Shown: positions 24,705-34,472, counted from the first letter of the stretch. The stretch is DNA of 64,000 bases from Pedobacter mendelii (GCF_014635725.1 NZ_BMDJ01000004.1:1-64000), one strand, 5' to 3'. The notes: generated by a model not told the origin, from the letters alone. A program made the numbers and translations.

Positions 24705-27700
24705 ATGTTCAAGATATTTATACAAAGGCCTGTACTGGCAACTGTTATCTCCATTTTATTGGTGATATTGGGTGTACTCGGTCTGACGAAATTGCCTTTA
24801 CAACAGTTCCCCGATATTGCACCGCCATCAGTTTTGGTTACAGCAGTTTACCCTGGAGCGAATGCCGAAACGGTTTTACGTTCGGTGGCACCATCCCTTG
24901 AAGAATCGATAAATGGTGTGGAAAACATGACTTACATGAGTTCTACGGCTAGCAACGATGGCTCATTAGCGATAACAGTGTTCTTTAAATTAGGCACAAA
25001 TGCCGACCAGGCTGCGGTTAACGTTCAAAATCGCGTGGCACAAGCAACAAGTCAATTACCTGCAGAAGTTGTTCAGCAAGGGGTAACCACTGCGAAACAA
25101 CAGAACAGTTTCATTATGGCGATTGGTTTATACACGGAAGATGAGGCCAAATACGACCAGACTTTTGTGGCCAACTATGCGCAAATCAACATTATTCCCG
25201 AAATCAAACGTATTCCAGGAGTAGGTTCTGCAGCTATATTTGGTGGGGTAAAAGATTATTCGATGCGTGTGTGGTTAAATCCAACACAAATGGCCACTTA
25301 TCAGGTTACGCCGAATGAAATCATGAAAGCCATTCAGGATAAAAGTTTAGAGGCTGCTCCCGGTAAATTTGGTGAGAAAAGTAAAGAAGTTTTCGAATAC
25401 GTAATTAAATACAAAGGTAAATTAACAAAACCCGAGGAGTATGAAAATATTGCTATACGTGCCAATGCCGATGGTTCAATTTTGCACCTAAAAGATGTTG
25501 CAAGAATTGAATTGGGTGCTTATTCTTACAACAGTATTACCCGTTTAAACGGTAAAAAAGGAATTGTTATTGGCATTATTCAATTGGCCGGCTCCAATTC
25601 TAACGATATTCAGGTGGCGATTAATAAGCTGATGGAAAAATCGGAAAAGAGTTTTCCGGCGGGCATTAAAAAGAATATTTTCTATAGTACAAAAGTTTCT
25701 TTAGACCAATCTATTGAACAAGTTGAGCATACTTTGGTAGAGGCCTTTATCCTGGTTTTCATCGTAGTATTTTTATTCTTGCAAGATTTCAGGTCGACAT
25801 TAATTCCGGCAATCGCAGTGCCTGTAGCGATATTGGGGACGTTCTTTTTTATGCAATTGTTCGGATTCTCTATTAATTTATTAACCTTATTCGCTTTAAT
25901 TCTGGCGATAGGTATTGTGGTGGATGATGCGATTGTGGTCGTCGAGGCGGTGCATGCAAAGATGGAGCACAAGCACTTAGCTCCAAAAGCCGCAACGCAT
26001 GAGGCCATGCACGAAATTACCGGAGCAATTATTTCCATCACTTTGGTTATGGCTGCGGTTTTTCTACCAGTTGGTTTTATGGAGGGTTCAACAGGGGTTT
26101 TCTACCGCCAGTTTGCTTTTACTATGGCCATTGCGATTGTTATTTCAGCAGTTAATGCCTTGACTTTAAGTCCGGCTTTAGCCGCTTTATTTTTAAAAGA
26201 CAATCATTTAGTTCATGGTGAAAAACCTGAGGAGAAACCAAACTTTAAGCAAAGGTTTTTCAATGGATTTAACCACAGTTTCAGCGCTTTAACCAATCGT
26301 TATGTTGGTGGCTTGAAGTTCTTGGTACGCCATAAATGGTTGAGTATGGGTGGTCTGGTATTAATCACCTTGGTTACAGTATTGATGGTTAAAACTACTC
26401 CAGCGGGATTTATCCCAACGGAAGACCAAGGCTTTATCGCAATTGCAGTGAATACGCCATCGGGAACATCATTGGATGGAACGCAGAAAGTAATGACTCA
26501 AGCGGAAGACGTTTTGAGTAAGCTTGATGCTTCACGAGATGTAACCGCGGTTTCGGGTTTCAACCTTTTAACCAACTCTACCAGTCCATCATCGGCAGTA
26601 GTTTTCGTATTGCTTAAGCCAAATGAAGATCGTGGAAAAGTAAAGAATATCGAGGAAATTATGAATCAGGTTCGTGGCAAATTGGGTGCAATTTCTGGCG
26701 GTAGTTTCTTTGTATTTAGTTTCCCAACGGTACCAGGTTTCAGTAATGTAGAAGCTTTGGATATGGTGTTGCAGGATAAAACAGGTGGTAAGCTGGATAA
26801 GTTTAGTGGCATTTCTCAGCAATTTATTGGCGAGCTGATGAAACGCCCGGAAATTGCAGTAGCTTTTACCAGTTTCAAGGCTGATTATCCACAATTGCAA
26901 TTGGATATCAACGATGAAAAAGCCGACCAATTGGGTGTGAACGTGAAAGACATTTTGCAAACGATGCAGACTTATTTTGGTTCTGCACAGGCATCAGATT
27001 TCAATCGCTTTGGTAAATATTACCGTGTGGTTGTTCAGGCTGATGTTCAGGATAGGGCAGACCCCTCTTCAATCGACCGGGTGTTTGTTAAAAGCAATAG
27101 AGGAGAAATGGTTCCGCTGAATACCTTGGTAAAACTGACCCGTATTTATGGTTCGGAAACGGCTTCCAGGTATAACCTATTCAATTCAATTTCCATTAAT
27201 GCGATTCCAAAACCAGGATTTAGTTCGGGTGATGCGATTAAAGCGATAGAAGAAGTTGCTGAAAAACAGTTGCCAGCAGGTTATAGCTATGAATTTTCAG
27301 GACAAACACGCGAAGAGATTTCTTCAGGAGGACAATCGACTGTGATATTTTTACTGTGTTTAGTATTTATCTACTTCTTACTATCTGCTCAATACGAAAG
27401 TTATATTTTACCATTAGCGGTAATTTTATCCATCCCAGCCGGAATATTTGGTGTATTTGTAGCTATTGGTTTAACGGGAATTGAGAATAATATTTATGTA
27501 CAAGTTGCGCTAATTATGCTTATCGGTTTACTCGCTAAAAACGCGATTCTAATTGTAGAGTTCGCGGTGCAGCGGAGAAGAGCCGGGCAACCATTGGTTT
27601 CATCTGCTTTGGAGGCTGCAAAATCGAGGTTACGTCCAATTATCATGACTTCATTAGCATTTATTGTTGGTTTAATTCCGATGATGGGGGCAACAGGTCC

Positions 27701-27896
27701 ATCGGCTCAAGGTAATCACTCGATTAGTATCGGTGCTGCCGGAGGTATGGTTTCAGGCGTAATTTTAGGTTTGTTCATCATTCCGATACTCTTTATCATC
27801 TTTCAATCTATACAAGAAAAAATATCAAAAAAATCACAAGAGGTTGTTCATTATCATGAAGAGCCTGTAAATCATGTAGTTTATGAAACGGTTTAA
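24705..27896 (+). CDS. RND multidrug efflux transporter, HAE-1 family (AcrB-like)
   Basis: A 1063-aa inner-membrane proton-drug antiporter. It has twelve predicted membrane helices with two large periplasmic loops. The proton-relay aspartates D407 and D408 in GIVVDDAIVVVEAV fall exactly at the AcrB positions, and a lysine is present in the later LLAKNAILIVEFAV segment. The N-terminal FIQRPVLATVISILLVI and GANAETVLRSVAPSLEESINGVENM are standard for the family. It overlaps the outer-membrane channel gene by 14 bp. Substrates are not predictable beyond hydrophobic or amphiphilic compounds. Confidence 0.96.
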   Translation: MFKIFIQRPVLATVISILLVILGVLGLTKLPLQQFPDIAPPSVLVTAVYPGANAETVLRSVAPSLEESINGVENMTYMSSTASNDGSLAITVFFKLGTNADQAAVNVQNRVAQATSQLPAEVVQQGVTTAKQQNSFIMAIGLYTEDEAKYDQTFVANYAQINIIPEIKRIPGVGSAAIFGGVKDYSMRVWLNPTQMATYQVTPNEIMKAIQDKSLEAAPGKFGEKSKEVFEYVIKYKGKLTKPEEYENIAIRANADGSILHLKDVARIELGAYSYNSITRLNGKKGIVIGIIQLAGSNSNDIQVAINKLMEKSEKSFPAGIKKNIFYSTKVSLDQSIEQVEHTLVEAFILVFIVVFLFLQDFRSTLIPAIAVPVAILGTFFFMQLFGFSINLLTLFALILAIGIVVDDAIVVVEAVHAKMEHKHLAPKAATHEAMHEITGAIISITLVMAAVFLPVGFMEGSTGVFYRQFAFTMAIAIVISAVNALTLSPALAALFLKDNHLVHGEKPEEKPNFKQRFFNGFNHSFSALTNRYVGGLKFLVRHKWLSMGGLVLITLVTVLMVKTTPAGFIPTEDQGFIAIAVNTPSGTSLDGTQKVMTQAEDVLSKLDASRDVTAVSGFNLLTNSTSPSSAVVFVLLKPNEDRGKVKNIEEIMNQVRGKLGAISGGSFFVFSFPTVPGFSNVEALDMVLQDKTGGKLDKFSGISQQFIGELMKRPEIAVAFTSFKADYPQLQLDINDEKADQLGVNVKDILQTMQTYFGSAQASDFNRFGKYYRVVVQADVQDRADPSSIDRVFVKSNRGEMVPLNTLVKLTRIYGSETASRYNLFNSISINAIPKPGFSSGDAIKAIEEVAEKQLPAGYSYEFSGQTREEISSGGQSTVIFLLCLVFIYFLLSAQYESYILPLAVILSIPAGIFGVFVAIGLTGIENNIYVQVALIMLIGLLAKNAILIVEFAVQRRRAGQPLVSSALEAAKSRLRPIIMTSLAFIVGLIPMMGATGPSAQGNHSISIGAAGGMVSGVILGLFIIPILFIIFQSIQEKISKKSQEVVHYHEEPVNHVVYETV

Positions 27897-29292
27897 TATT
27901 TTTACCATCCTACTCGTAGCTTTAATCTGGAGCGGATGTTCAGTTTCTAAAGATTTGGGCTTACCTCAAAGTTTGGCGCCTAAAATGTTCAGAAATACAA
28001 TTCCTAAAGATTCTTCAAGCGTTGGCGATTTGCCATTGAAAAACTTTATTAACGACCTTACGGTTCAGAATTTAATTGATACCGCGTTGCTGAAAAATTA
28101 CGATATGCAAATTGCATTGAAAAATATCGACGCGGCAGAAGTGTTATTTAAACAATCTAAATTGGGTTATTTACCTGAATTAAAGTTGCAAGTTGCGGCA
28201 AGTTCAAGTCGCCCATCTGATAACAGTTTAAATGGATTGAGCTTGAATTCATTTACAGGTTCTACTCATATTGAGGATTACACTGCCAATCTTGGTGTAT
28301 TTTGGGAGGCCGATATTTGGGGTAAAATCCGCAGTCAAAAAGCTGGCGCTTTAGCCAGTTTTTTGCAAACCGAAGAGGCTCGAAAAGCGGTTCAAACCCG
28401 TTTGGTATCTAATGTTGCTCAAGGTTATTATAATTTGTTGATGCTTGATGCACAATTGGAAATTGCTAAGAAAAACTTAAAACTGAACGATAGTACACTT
28501 AGGATTATTAATTTGCAGTTTGATGCTGGTCAGGTTACTTCACTGGCGATTCAGCAGGCGGAAGCACAGCAATTAAATGCGGCGCAATTGATTCCTCGTT
28601 TGGAGCAGAATGTAACCTTGCAAGAAAATGCTTTGAGTGTTTTAATAGGTACTTTACCTCAATCGATTAATCGCAATAGCCGATTAGATAAAATGGTTAT
28701 CCCACAGGATTTGAATGCTGGTTTTCCATCCGCATTGTTAAGTCGCAGACCGGATATTAAATCTGCCGAATTGGCGCTTAATGTAGCAAATGCAAAAGTC
28801 GGCGTAGCGAAAGCAAGTTTATACCCATCGCTAATTATTACCGCAAGTGGGGGTGTAAATTCGTTTAAAGCCAGCAATTGGTTTAGCATGCCGGCATCTT
28901 TATTTGGTTTGGTTTCAGGAGGAATTACCCAGCCTATTTTTCAAAGAGGTCAGCTAAAATCTAATTTGGCGTTGGCTACAATCGACCGAGAGAAAACGGT
29001 TATACAGTTTCGTCAATCTGTAATTAATGCAGTAGGCGAGGTTTCTGATGAGTTAACAAAAGTAGAAAAATTAAAAACTCAATATAGCATTGCTGAAAAG
29101 AGAGCAAATACTTTACAGCAAGCCTCTAAAAATGCGAGCTTATTATTCAAAAGCGGCATGGCAAACTATTTAGAAGTAATTACAGCTCAAGGTAATTTAT
29201 TGCAGAGTGAATTGGAGTTAACCACAATTAAAACCGAACAATTGAATGCGGTTGTTGGTTTGTACAGGTCGTTGGGGGGTGGTTGGAATTAA
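27883..29292 (+). CDS. Outer-membrane efflux channel lipoprotein (TolC/OprM/NodT family)
   Basis: A 469-aa protein with lipobox WSGC (C19) and two OEP repeats rich in heptad helices, for example YDMQIALKNIDAAEVLFKQSKLGYLPEL and RPDIKSAELALNVANAKVGVAKASLYPSL. The RRPDI motif is typical of the NodT group. As a trimer it forms the outer-membrane exit duct of the RND pump. Its start overlaps the RND stop, so translation is probably coupled. Confidence 0.94.
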   Translation: MKRFNIFTILLVALIWSGCSVSKDLGLPQSLAPKMFRNTIPKDSSSVGDLPLKNFINDLTVQNLIDTALLKNYDMQIALKNIDAAEVLFKQSKLGYLPELKLQVAASSSRPSDNSLNGLSLNSFTGSTHIEDYTANLGVFWEADIWGKIRSQKAGALASFLQTEEARKAVQTRLVSNVAQGYYNLLMLDAQLEIAKKNLKLNDSTLRIINLQFDAGQVTSLAIQQAEAQQLNAAQLIPRLEQNVTLQENALSVLIGTLPQSINRNSRLDKMVIPQDLNAGFPSALLSRRPDIKSAELALNVANAKVGVAKASLYPSLIITASGGVNSFKASNWFSMPASLFGLVSGGITQPIFQRGQLKSNLALATIDREKTVIQFRQSVINAVGEVSDELTKVEKLKTQYSIAEKRANTLQQASKNASLLFKSGMANYLEVITAQGNLLQSELELTTIKTEQLNAVVGLYRSLGGGWN

Positions 29293-29628
29293 TGGTTTTA
29301 AGTACTAAGCCATTAGCAATATAAAGTTTAGGTTAACCATTTAAAAAATAGAATAACATTTAAGTTATTGAGGATATAGGTGTTGCAAGGTTGGTTTTTG
29401 GATGGTAATTCCTGCAAAGCTGAGCATAATTGTTCGGGTATGTTTATACCTCCAAATTTAAGCACCAGAGAACATTTATGCTTTATTTATAACTTATGAA
29501 TAATTATAACTGCAAGTTCAAAAAAAAGTATTGTTTGTTGCAAACCTATTCTGTAAATTTCATGTTTGGTACATGAATACAAGCTTTTGAATAGTTAAAT
29601 TAGCAAAAGTTAATAAACCAAAATAAAC
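29293..29628. other. Spacer with a possible promoter
   Basis: No reading frame of note. Near the 3' end, a TTG in GTTGCAAACC followed after 20 nt by CATGTTTG is a one-mismatch Bacteroidetes promoter that could serve the dienelactone hydrolase gene. A short poly-A stretch and no clear terminator were seen. Confidence 0.4.
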
Positions 29629-30369
29629 ATGAAGAAATTATTTTTAATGGCGAGCTTTTTTATTGCAAGTTTCGCTCAGGCACAACAACTAAAAACAGTT
29701 AGTTATGCTGACGGAAGTCAGAAATTGAACGGATTGGTTACATCAAATGCAGGTAAAAAACTGCCAGGCGTATTAGTGTTACCTGCGTGGAAAGGTATAG
29801 ATGAGGAAGCTAAAACTGCTGCTTTGGAATTACAAAAGCAAGGTTACATTGCTTTTGTAGCTGATATTTATGGTGAGGGAAATGTGCCTGCAGATAATAC
29901 AGCCGCTGCAAAAATATCAGGGAAATTCAAACAGGATTATGAGCTTTATCAGCAAAGAATTACATTAGCTTTGGCTGAATTAAAAAAGGCAGGTGCTATG
30001 CCTGATAAAATTGCAGTAATTGGTTATTGCTTTGGTGGAGCAGGTGCTTTGGAAACAGCAAGAGCAGGATTACCTGTTTTAGGTGTAATTTCGATTCACG
30101 GAAGTTTAGGGAAGGCAGCAGACAGACCTAATGGTGCTTTGAAAACTAAAATGTTAATTGAAAATCCTGCAGACGATGCTAGCGTTACACCAGAAACAAT
30201 GACGAAATTAGTTGCTGAAATGAATGATGGAAATGCCGATTGGCAAATTATTACCTATGCACACAGTAAGCATACATTTACCGATCCTAAATCAGCAGAT
30301 TACAATGAACTAATGGCAAAACGTGCATGGAAGCATACGAGTATGTTTTTGTCGGAACTTTTAAAATAA
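29629..30369 (+). CDS. Exported dienelactone hydrolase family protein
   Basis: A 246-aa alpha/beta hydrolase with a signal peptide (MKKLFLMASFFIASFAQA). The nucleophile is a cysteine, C124 in GYCFGGAGA. An aspartate (ADDASVTPE, about 172) and H205 (SKHTFTDP) complete the Cys-Asp-His triad of dienelactone hydrolases. Family members open lactone rings in aromatic degradation or act as general hydrolases; no aromatic pathway genes are nearby, so the substrate is unknown. It is a single-gene unit. Confidence 0.9.
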   Translation: MKKLFLMASFFIASFAQAQQLKTVSYADGSQKLNGLVTSNAGKKLPGVLVLPAWKGIDEEAKTAALELQKQGYIAFVADIYGEGNVPADNTAAAKISGKFKQDYELYQQRITLALAELKKAGAMPDKIAVIGYCFGGAGALETARAGLPVLGVISIHGSLGKAADRPNGALKTKMLIENPADDASVTPETMTKLVAEMNDGNADWQIITYAHSKHTFTDPKSADYNELMAKRAWKHTSMFLSELLK

Positions 30370-30551
30370 AATAATTGATTTTTATGAAATGGCTGAATGA
30401 TAAGATTGTTCGGCCATTTTTGTTTTGAGCCTTTAATATTAGGTTTTTCTCGAAACCTGTATCTGCCAAAAGGCACGTTTCTGCTTAAATAGATAGGCCT
30501 TCAGGGTGAGGATTTGATTAACGATGGTAATTTAGTAAAGGAAATTTGCAA

Positions 30552-31706
30552 TTAAACCTTCTTAACTGATTTCAAAAATAAAAAACCAACTACACCAGAT
30601 AATACCGATGCTGTTAATATCGCAAACTTTGCCTCTGAAACATGAAGCACATCATTAAATGATAAAAGCGCAATAAATATCGACATCGTAAAACCAATAC
30701 CGGCTAACATACCCAAACCCAGAATATGTTTCCAGCTAGCGCCAGTTGGTAAATGTGCCCATTTTAATTTTACTGCAAGCCAGCTAAAAAAAGTAACACC
30801 AATTGTTTTACCTACAAATAAACCCATAATAACTCCTAATCCTAAAGGCGAAATTAAACCAGAAATCATCTCCTTTTGAAAAGTAATATTTGTATTTGCC
30901 AAAGCAAAAATCGGCATAATAACATAATTTACCGGAACCGTTAAACCATGTTCTAATTTTTCGAGGGGAGATAAAACATTGGTTTCATTTGTAGGAATAG
31001 TAAAGGCTAAAATTACCCCTGCAACTGTAGCATGAATGCCTGAATGGTGAATGAAATACCACAGGAATATACCTGGAATTAAATAAAAAAGTAGATTTTT
31101 TACACCGAAATGATTTAGACAGCTCAACAGTAGTGCAATACCAGCAGCCATTGCTAAATATTCAAAATGAATTTGATTGGTATAAAAAATAGCAATAACC
31201 AAAATTGCACCTAAATCATCAACAATAGCCAAAGCAGCCAGAAATATTTTTAAACTCGTTGGCACACTTTTGCCAAGCATCGCAATAATGGCCAAGGCAA
31301 AAGCAATGTCTGTAGCCATAGGAATTCCCCAACCACCAGCAGTTTCTGCATTATTATTAAAGCATGTGTAAATCAAAGCTGGAACTAACATTCCGCCCAA
31401 GGCAGCAATTACGGGCAAAGCAGCACTTTTAATGGAAGATAATTCACCCTCAACTAATTCACGCTTTATTTCTAAACCAACAAGTAAGAAGAATATTGCC
31501 ATTAAGGCATCATTAATCCAGCTCAATATGGTATAATTTATAGAGGCAAAGCCTAGTTTGGTTTGTAAGAATGCTTCAAAACTTTCTTTTGATGCTGTAT
31601 TCGCAATGAGTAATGATATCGTGACAAAAATTAATAATAAAAAACCACCAACTTGTCCTGAACGGAAGAAACGCTGAAATAACTCTAAATTAATAAGCTT
31701 GGCCAT
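30552..31706 (-). CDS. nhaA: Na+/H+ antiporter NhaA
   Basis: A 384-aa antiporter with about 12 helices. The start at 31706 (MAKLINLELF) matches the family; an ATG at 31790 would add 28 unlikely residues. D133 (ATDIAFALAI) and the ion-binding D163-D164 (IVDDLGAILV) are at the same numbers as in E. coli NhaA. It extrudes Na+/Li+ and regulates internal pH. The 5' leader (31707 to about 31880) can fold into alternative structures that would mask or free the start region. Confidence 0.96.
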   Translation of the reverse strand: MAKLINLELFQRFFRSGQVGGFLLLIFVTISLLIANTASKESFEAFLQTKLGFASINYTILSWINDALMAIFFLLVGLEIKRELVEGELSSIKSAALPVIAALGGMLVPALIYTCFNNNAETAGGWGIPMATDIAFALAIIAMLGKSVPTSLKIFLAALAIVDDLGAILVIAIFYTNQIHFEYLAMAAGIALLLSCLNHFGVKNLLFYLIPGIFLWYFIHHSGIHATVAGVILAFTIPTNETNVLSPLEKLEHGLTVPVNYVIMPIFALANTNITFQKEMISGLISPLGLGVIMGLFVGKTIGVTFFSWLAVKLKWAHLPTGASWKHILGLGMLAGIGFTMSIFIALLSFNDVLHVSEAKFAILTASVLSGVVGFLFLKSVKKV

Positions 31707-31707
31707 G

Positions 31708-31878
31708 GGTGTAAAAATACCAAAAATAAAGGATAGCTGAAGATTTGCAGATCGATTATAGATTAAATTATAAACATGAAAGGCATACACCTGCTGTCAC
31801 CTTCCTGCTTTAAGAGTAAGGGTTCAAGAGTGGAAATATGCTAAAGGACTACTCGAATCGTCCTTTCTTGCGCAGGTG
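31708..31878 (-). promoter_or_regulatory. Candidate structured, switch-like leader RNA of nhaA
   Basis: On the minus strand CACCTGC (31878-31872) and GCAGGTG (31794-31788) form a 7-bp closing stem around a hairpin AAAGGAC/GTCCTTT (31866-31843) and a second weaker stem, giving a three-way-junction shape. The 3' side of the closing stem contains GGTGTA (31791-31786). This can instead pair with TACACC (31713-31708), one base before the nhaA ATG. The two pairings exclude each other, as in a translational riboswitch. I match it to no known class. Confidence 0.4.
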
Positions 31879-31961
31879 GGAAACTTAATGCTTTGGCTAG
31901 TTAGCCAGGTTGCAAAACCATTCTTTTTGTGTAGGGACGTAATGGCAAGGTAAAGTGCTGT

Positions 31962-32336
31962 GTGTTAGAGAAAGCAAACGTTTTAACCGTAAAACCCATA
32001 AGTTATAAGGCATTAAAACATGGCACAAAACTAATGACTGATGGTTTTGATGCTTACTATGGTTTAAATAAAAACTATGAGCATAATGTGATTAATCATG
32101 CAAGAGGCGAATATGTTAGATACCATGTCCATACAAATACTATTGAGGGTTTTGGGAGCCGTTTAAAACGTGGGACTAAAGTAATCAATCATTGGGTTAG
32201 CAAAGGTCACCTACAGTCTTACGTAGACGAATATGCATTGAGATACAATACAAGAAAAGTTTCAACTAATCATAGATTTAACTTAATTTTATCAAATGTT
32301 GCAGGCAGATTAACATATAAATATTTAATAGCATGA
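31962..32336 (+). pseudogene. ISXO2-like (IS1595 family) transposase, 5'-truncated
   Basis: The 124-aa frame holds the C-terminal part of the DDE-type ISXO2-like domain: MTDGFDAYYGL, VINHARGEYVR, HVHTNTIEGFGSRLKRG and the ending YVDEYALRYNTRKV. The N-terminal zinc-binding and first DDE portions are missing, and the sequence upstream in other frames does not supply them clearly. It starts at a GTG that is not a real translation start. It is a dead insertion element next to the KilA-N gene. Confidence 0.85.
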
Positions 32337-33280
32337 GTAAAATGAGTAAAATGAATGTTCAGGGAACGGATATTTCAATAACAAATATTAATGAAAATGA
32401 CTATATCTGCCTGACCGATATGGTTAAAGCGAAAGAGGGTGACAGCCGAGCAGCGGACGTTATTAAAAATTAGATTAGAACAAGGACAACTATAGAATTC
32501 TTAGGGGTTTGGGAAAGCATTTACAACCCAAGTTTTAAAGTGGTCGAATTTGACCACTTTAGAAAAGAAGCAGGAATGCCAACATTTACCATGAGTGTTA
32601 GCAATTGGGTTGACAAGACTGGGGCTATCGGAATATTTTCAAAATCTGGTAAAAATGGTGGCACTTACGCCCACAAAGATATAGCCTTCGAGTTTGGAGG
32701 GGCAATAAGTCCAATTTTTAAGCTGTATGTCTTAAAAGAATATCAAAGATTAAAAGAGGTTGAAAACAATATATATGGCTTAGAGTGGAATGTAAAAAGA
32801 GTTTTAAGCAAGGCGAATTATCACATTCATACAGATGCCATTAAAAAATATATTATCCCAAAGTCTGGTTACACCCAGGCAAAAGAGTGGTTGCTATATG
32901 CGGATGAAGCAGATTTATTGAATTTAGTATTATTTAGATGTACAGCAAAACAATGGCGTGACGCAAACCCACAGAGAGTATTAAATGGCGAAAATATAAG
33001 AGATATGGCAAGTATTAACGAGCTAACAATAATGTCTAACTTAGAAAGCCTCAATTCTATTCTTATAAAAAATAGTCTTTCAAAAAAAGAGAGATTTAAA
33101 ATACTAAACGAAACAGCAAAGGAGCAAAAACATACATTAAGTAAAATTGATTATATAAAAACACTTAAGAAGGATAAGGAAACCACCTTTATTGATGCAC
33201 AAAAAGAAACATCCAATGTAGATTTTAATAAAAATCTTAAAGGATTATTGAATGTACCACCACCAAAAAAATACAAATAA
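32333..33280 (+). pseudogene. KilA-N domain protein interrupted by an in-frame TAG
   Basis: One frame runs from ATG 32333 (further ATGs at 32342 and 32351) to TAA 33278-33280, about 315 codons, but with TAG at 32471-32473. Around it reads DVIKN-stop-IRTRTTIEFLGVWE; family members have a Trp there (NW-RTR-TIEFLG), so a TGG to TAG change is likely. The part after TAG is intact: KilA-N fold to about residue 130, then a helical C-terminus. KilA-N proteins are DNA-binding proteins of phages and mobile elements. The start overlaps the transposase stop. Confidence 0.82.
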
Positions 33281-33304
33281 TATAAGAAAAAAACGCTCTG
33301 CTGG

Positions 33305-33667
33305 TTGATTATCATTGCAATTACGTTTAATTCTTGTGTAAAAAAGCCCATTAGTCTTTACACTTATAAAGTCCTAATTAATTTTACCAATTTAAGTTAT
33401 GATGGTAGAAATTTAGTGCCAGAAACAAAGGAAGACACTGTTATGGCAGAAAATGACACAAGCGCTTACCACAAGGGTTTAAGGGTATATCTTGCTATCA
33501 AGCTAACAAAGGACAGGCTTGAAGGAAAAATGGGTAGAGTAAAAGGTTATAAAATAGTTGACTCAGTAGGTAATAGCTTAGATATTTCTTTAAGCAAGAA
33601 AGTTACAGATAGTTTAAAAAAGAATTACTATGATTTGAACAAGGATTATATTGGTGCTTTTAACTAA
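33305..33667 (+). CDS. Small putative lipoprotein, start codon uncertain
   Basis: A 120-aa frame if the TTG at 33305 is used. The sequence before it is open back to 33281 and reads KKKTLCWLIIIAITFNSC, an evident lipoprotein signal with lipobox ending at the Cys, but the codon where ATG would be expected (33281-33283) is TAT. Either the TTG is used or the start codon has been lost. The mature part is polar with no family I recognise. It follows the KilA-N stop directly. Confidence 0.5.
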   Translation: MIIIAITFNSCVKKPISLYTYKVLINFTNLSYDGRNLVPETKEDTVMAENDTSAYHKGLRVYLAIKLTKDRLEGKMGRVKGYKIVDSVGNSLDISLSKKVTDSLKKNYYDLNKDYIGAFN

Positions 33668-34116
33668 TTCCATTTAGTGTAAATATGTATATCCCTCCAG
33701 AAGGGAATACAAAGCGCAAATAGTAAATTAATATTAATAACCGGAGTTCGATTATTAAAGGGCATGTAATTGGTCTTTTTAACGGTTTGATAATTGATTG
33801 AAAGTTTTTTTTGAAAAAGCTGTATGCAGCATGTCCAGCTAGAATATTTACAATAAAACTTGTAAACGAGCGGTGTCTGAAATGTTCGATTTGGCAAATG
33901 TTTTTGAGTTCATCATTTACTGTTTCTATCACTAATCTTTTCCTTAACATAATCTTTTCGTTAATCCTCATTAAGCTGTTTTTCATCTTGTTGTGTATGC
34001 CAGCTACCAGGTGGATTCCGTCTGTGAACAGAATCTCAAAAAGATTTTGAAAGATATATCCTTTATCGCCGAACAGTTTTTCGAATTTTTTTATAAAAAA
34101 CCTATGCTTTTTAGCG
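33660..34116 (-). pseudogene. IS982-like transposase, 5'-truncated remnant
   Basis: Read on the minus strand from about 34116, the frame contains FEKLFGDKGYIFQNLFEILF, DGIHLVAG, MLRKRLVIETVNDELKN and IEHFRHRSFTSFIVNILAG, the ordered landmarks of the C-terminal half of IS982 transposases. The N-terminal half, including the first catalytic Asp, is absent because a stop lies just upstream. The C-terminus ends in a hydrophobic non-family tail. It is an inactive insertion-sequence remnant. Confidence 0.78.
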
Positions 34117-34266
34117 GCTCATTTATTAATCGGGCTCAGGTTATTCGGATGTTAAAAGGAATAAAAAGTAATCAGGCTAATTAATTTTACAACCGGGTTG
34201 CTTGCGCTAGCTTAGAACCCGGATTTGGTGAAAACAGCCTCTATTGTGGTTTAAAAGTACCTCGGA

Positions 34267-34472
34267 GCTACCTTTTAGTACCTCCGGGGTACTAAAAGGT
34301 AGCCTGGAGGTAGAAAGAATATGCTCAGGGGTAGAAAGAATATGCTTAGAGGTACTAAATGGTAGCCTGGAGGTAGAAAGAATATGCTCAGAGGTACTAA
34401 AAGGTAGCCTGGAGGTAGAAAGAATGTGCTCAGGGCTAGAAAGAATACGCTCAGGGGTATTAAAAAGTAGCT
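34267..34472. repeat. 26-unit 7-bp-phased repeat array with a terminal inverted copy
   Basis: From 34291 to 34472 the sequence splits exactly into 26 heptamers without indels. The main words are ACTAAAA, GGTAGCC, TGGAGGT, AGAAAGA, ATATGCT and CAGGGGT, arranged in higher-order units of 21, 35 and 42 bp. At the left end GCTACCTTTTAGTACC (34267-34282) pairs perfectly with GGTACTAAAAGGTAGC (34288-34303) in a 16-bp hairpin. Both strands are free of stops for long stretches, which is a by-product of the repeat. Confidence 0.95.

Noticed and set aside
33811-34184. Plus-strand frames opposite the IS982-like remnant
   Set aside because: They are antisense to recognisable transposase sequence and have no family features.
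34267-34472. Possible CRISPR array
   Set aside because: There are no uniform repeats separated by unique spacers. All units are related heptamers in continuous phase, and no cas genes lie nearby.
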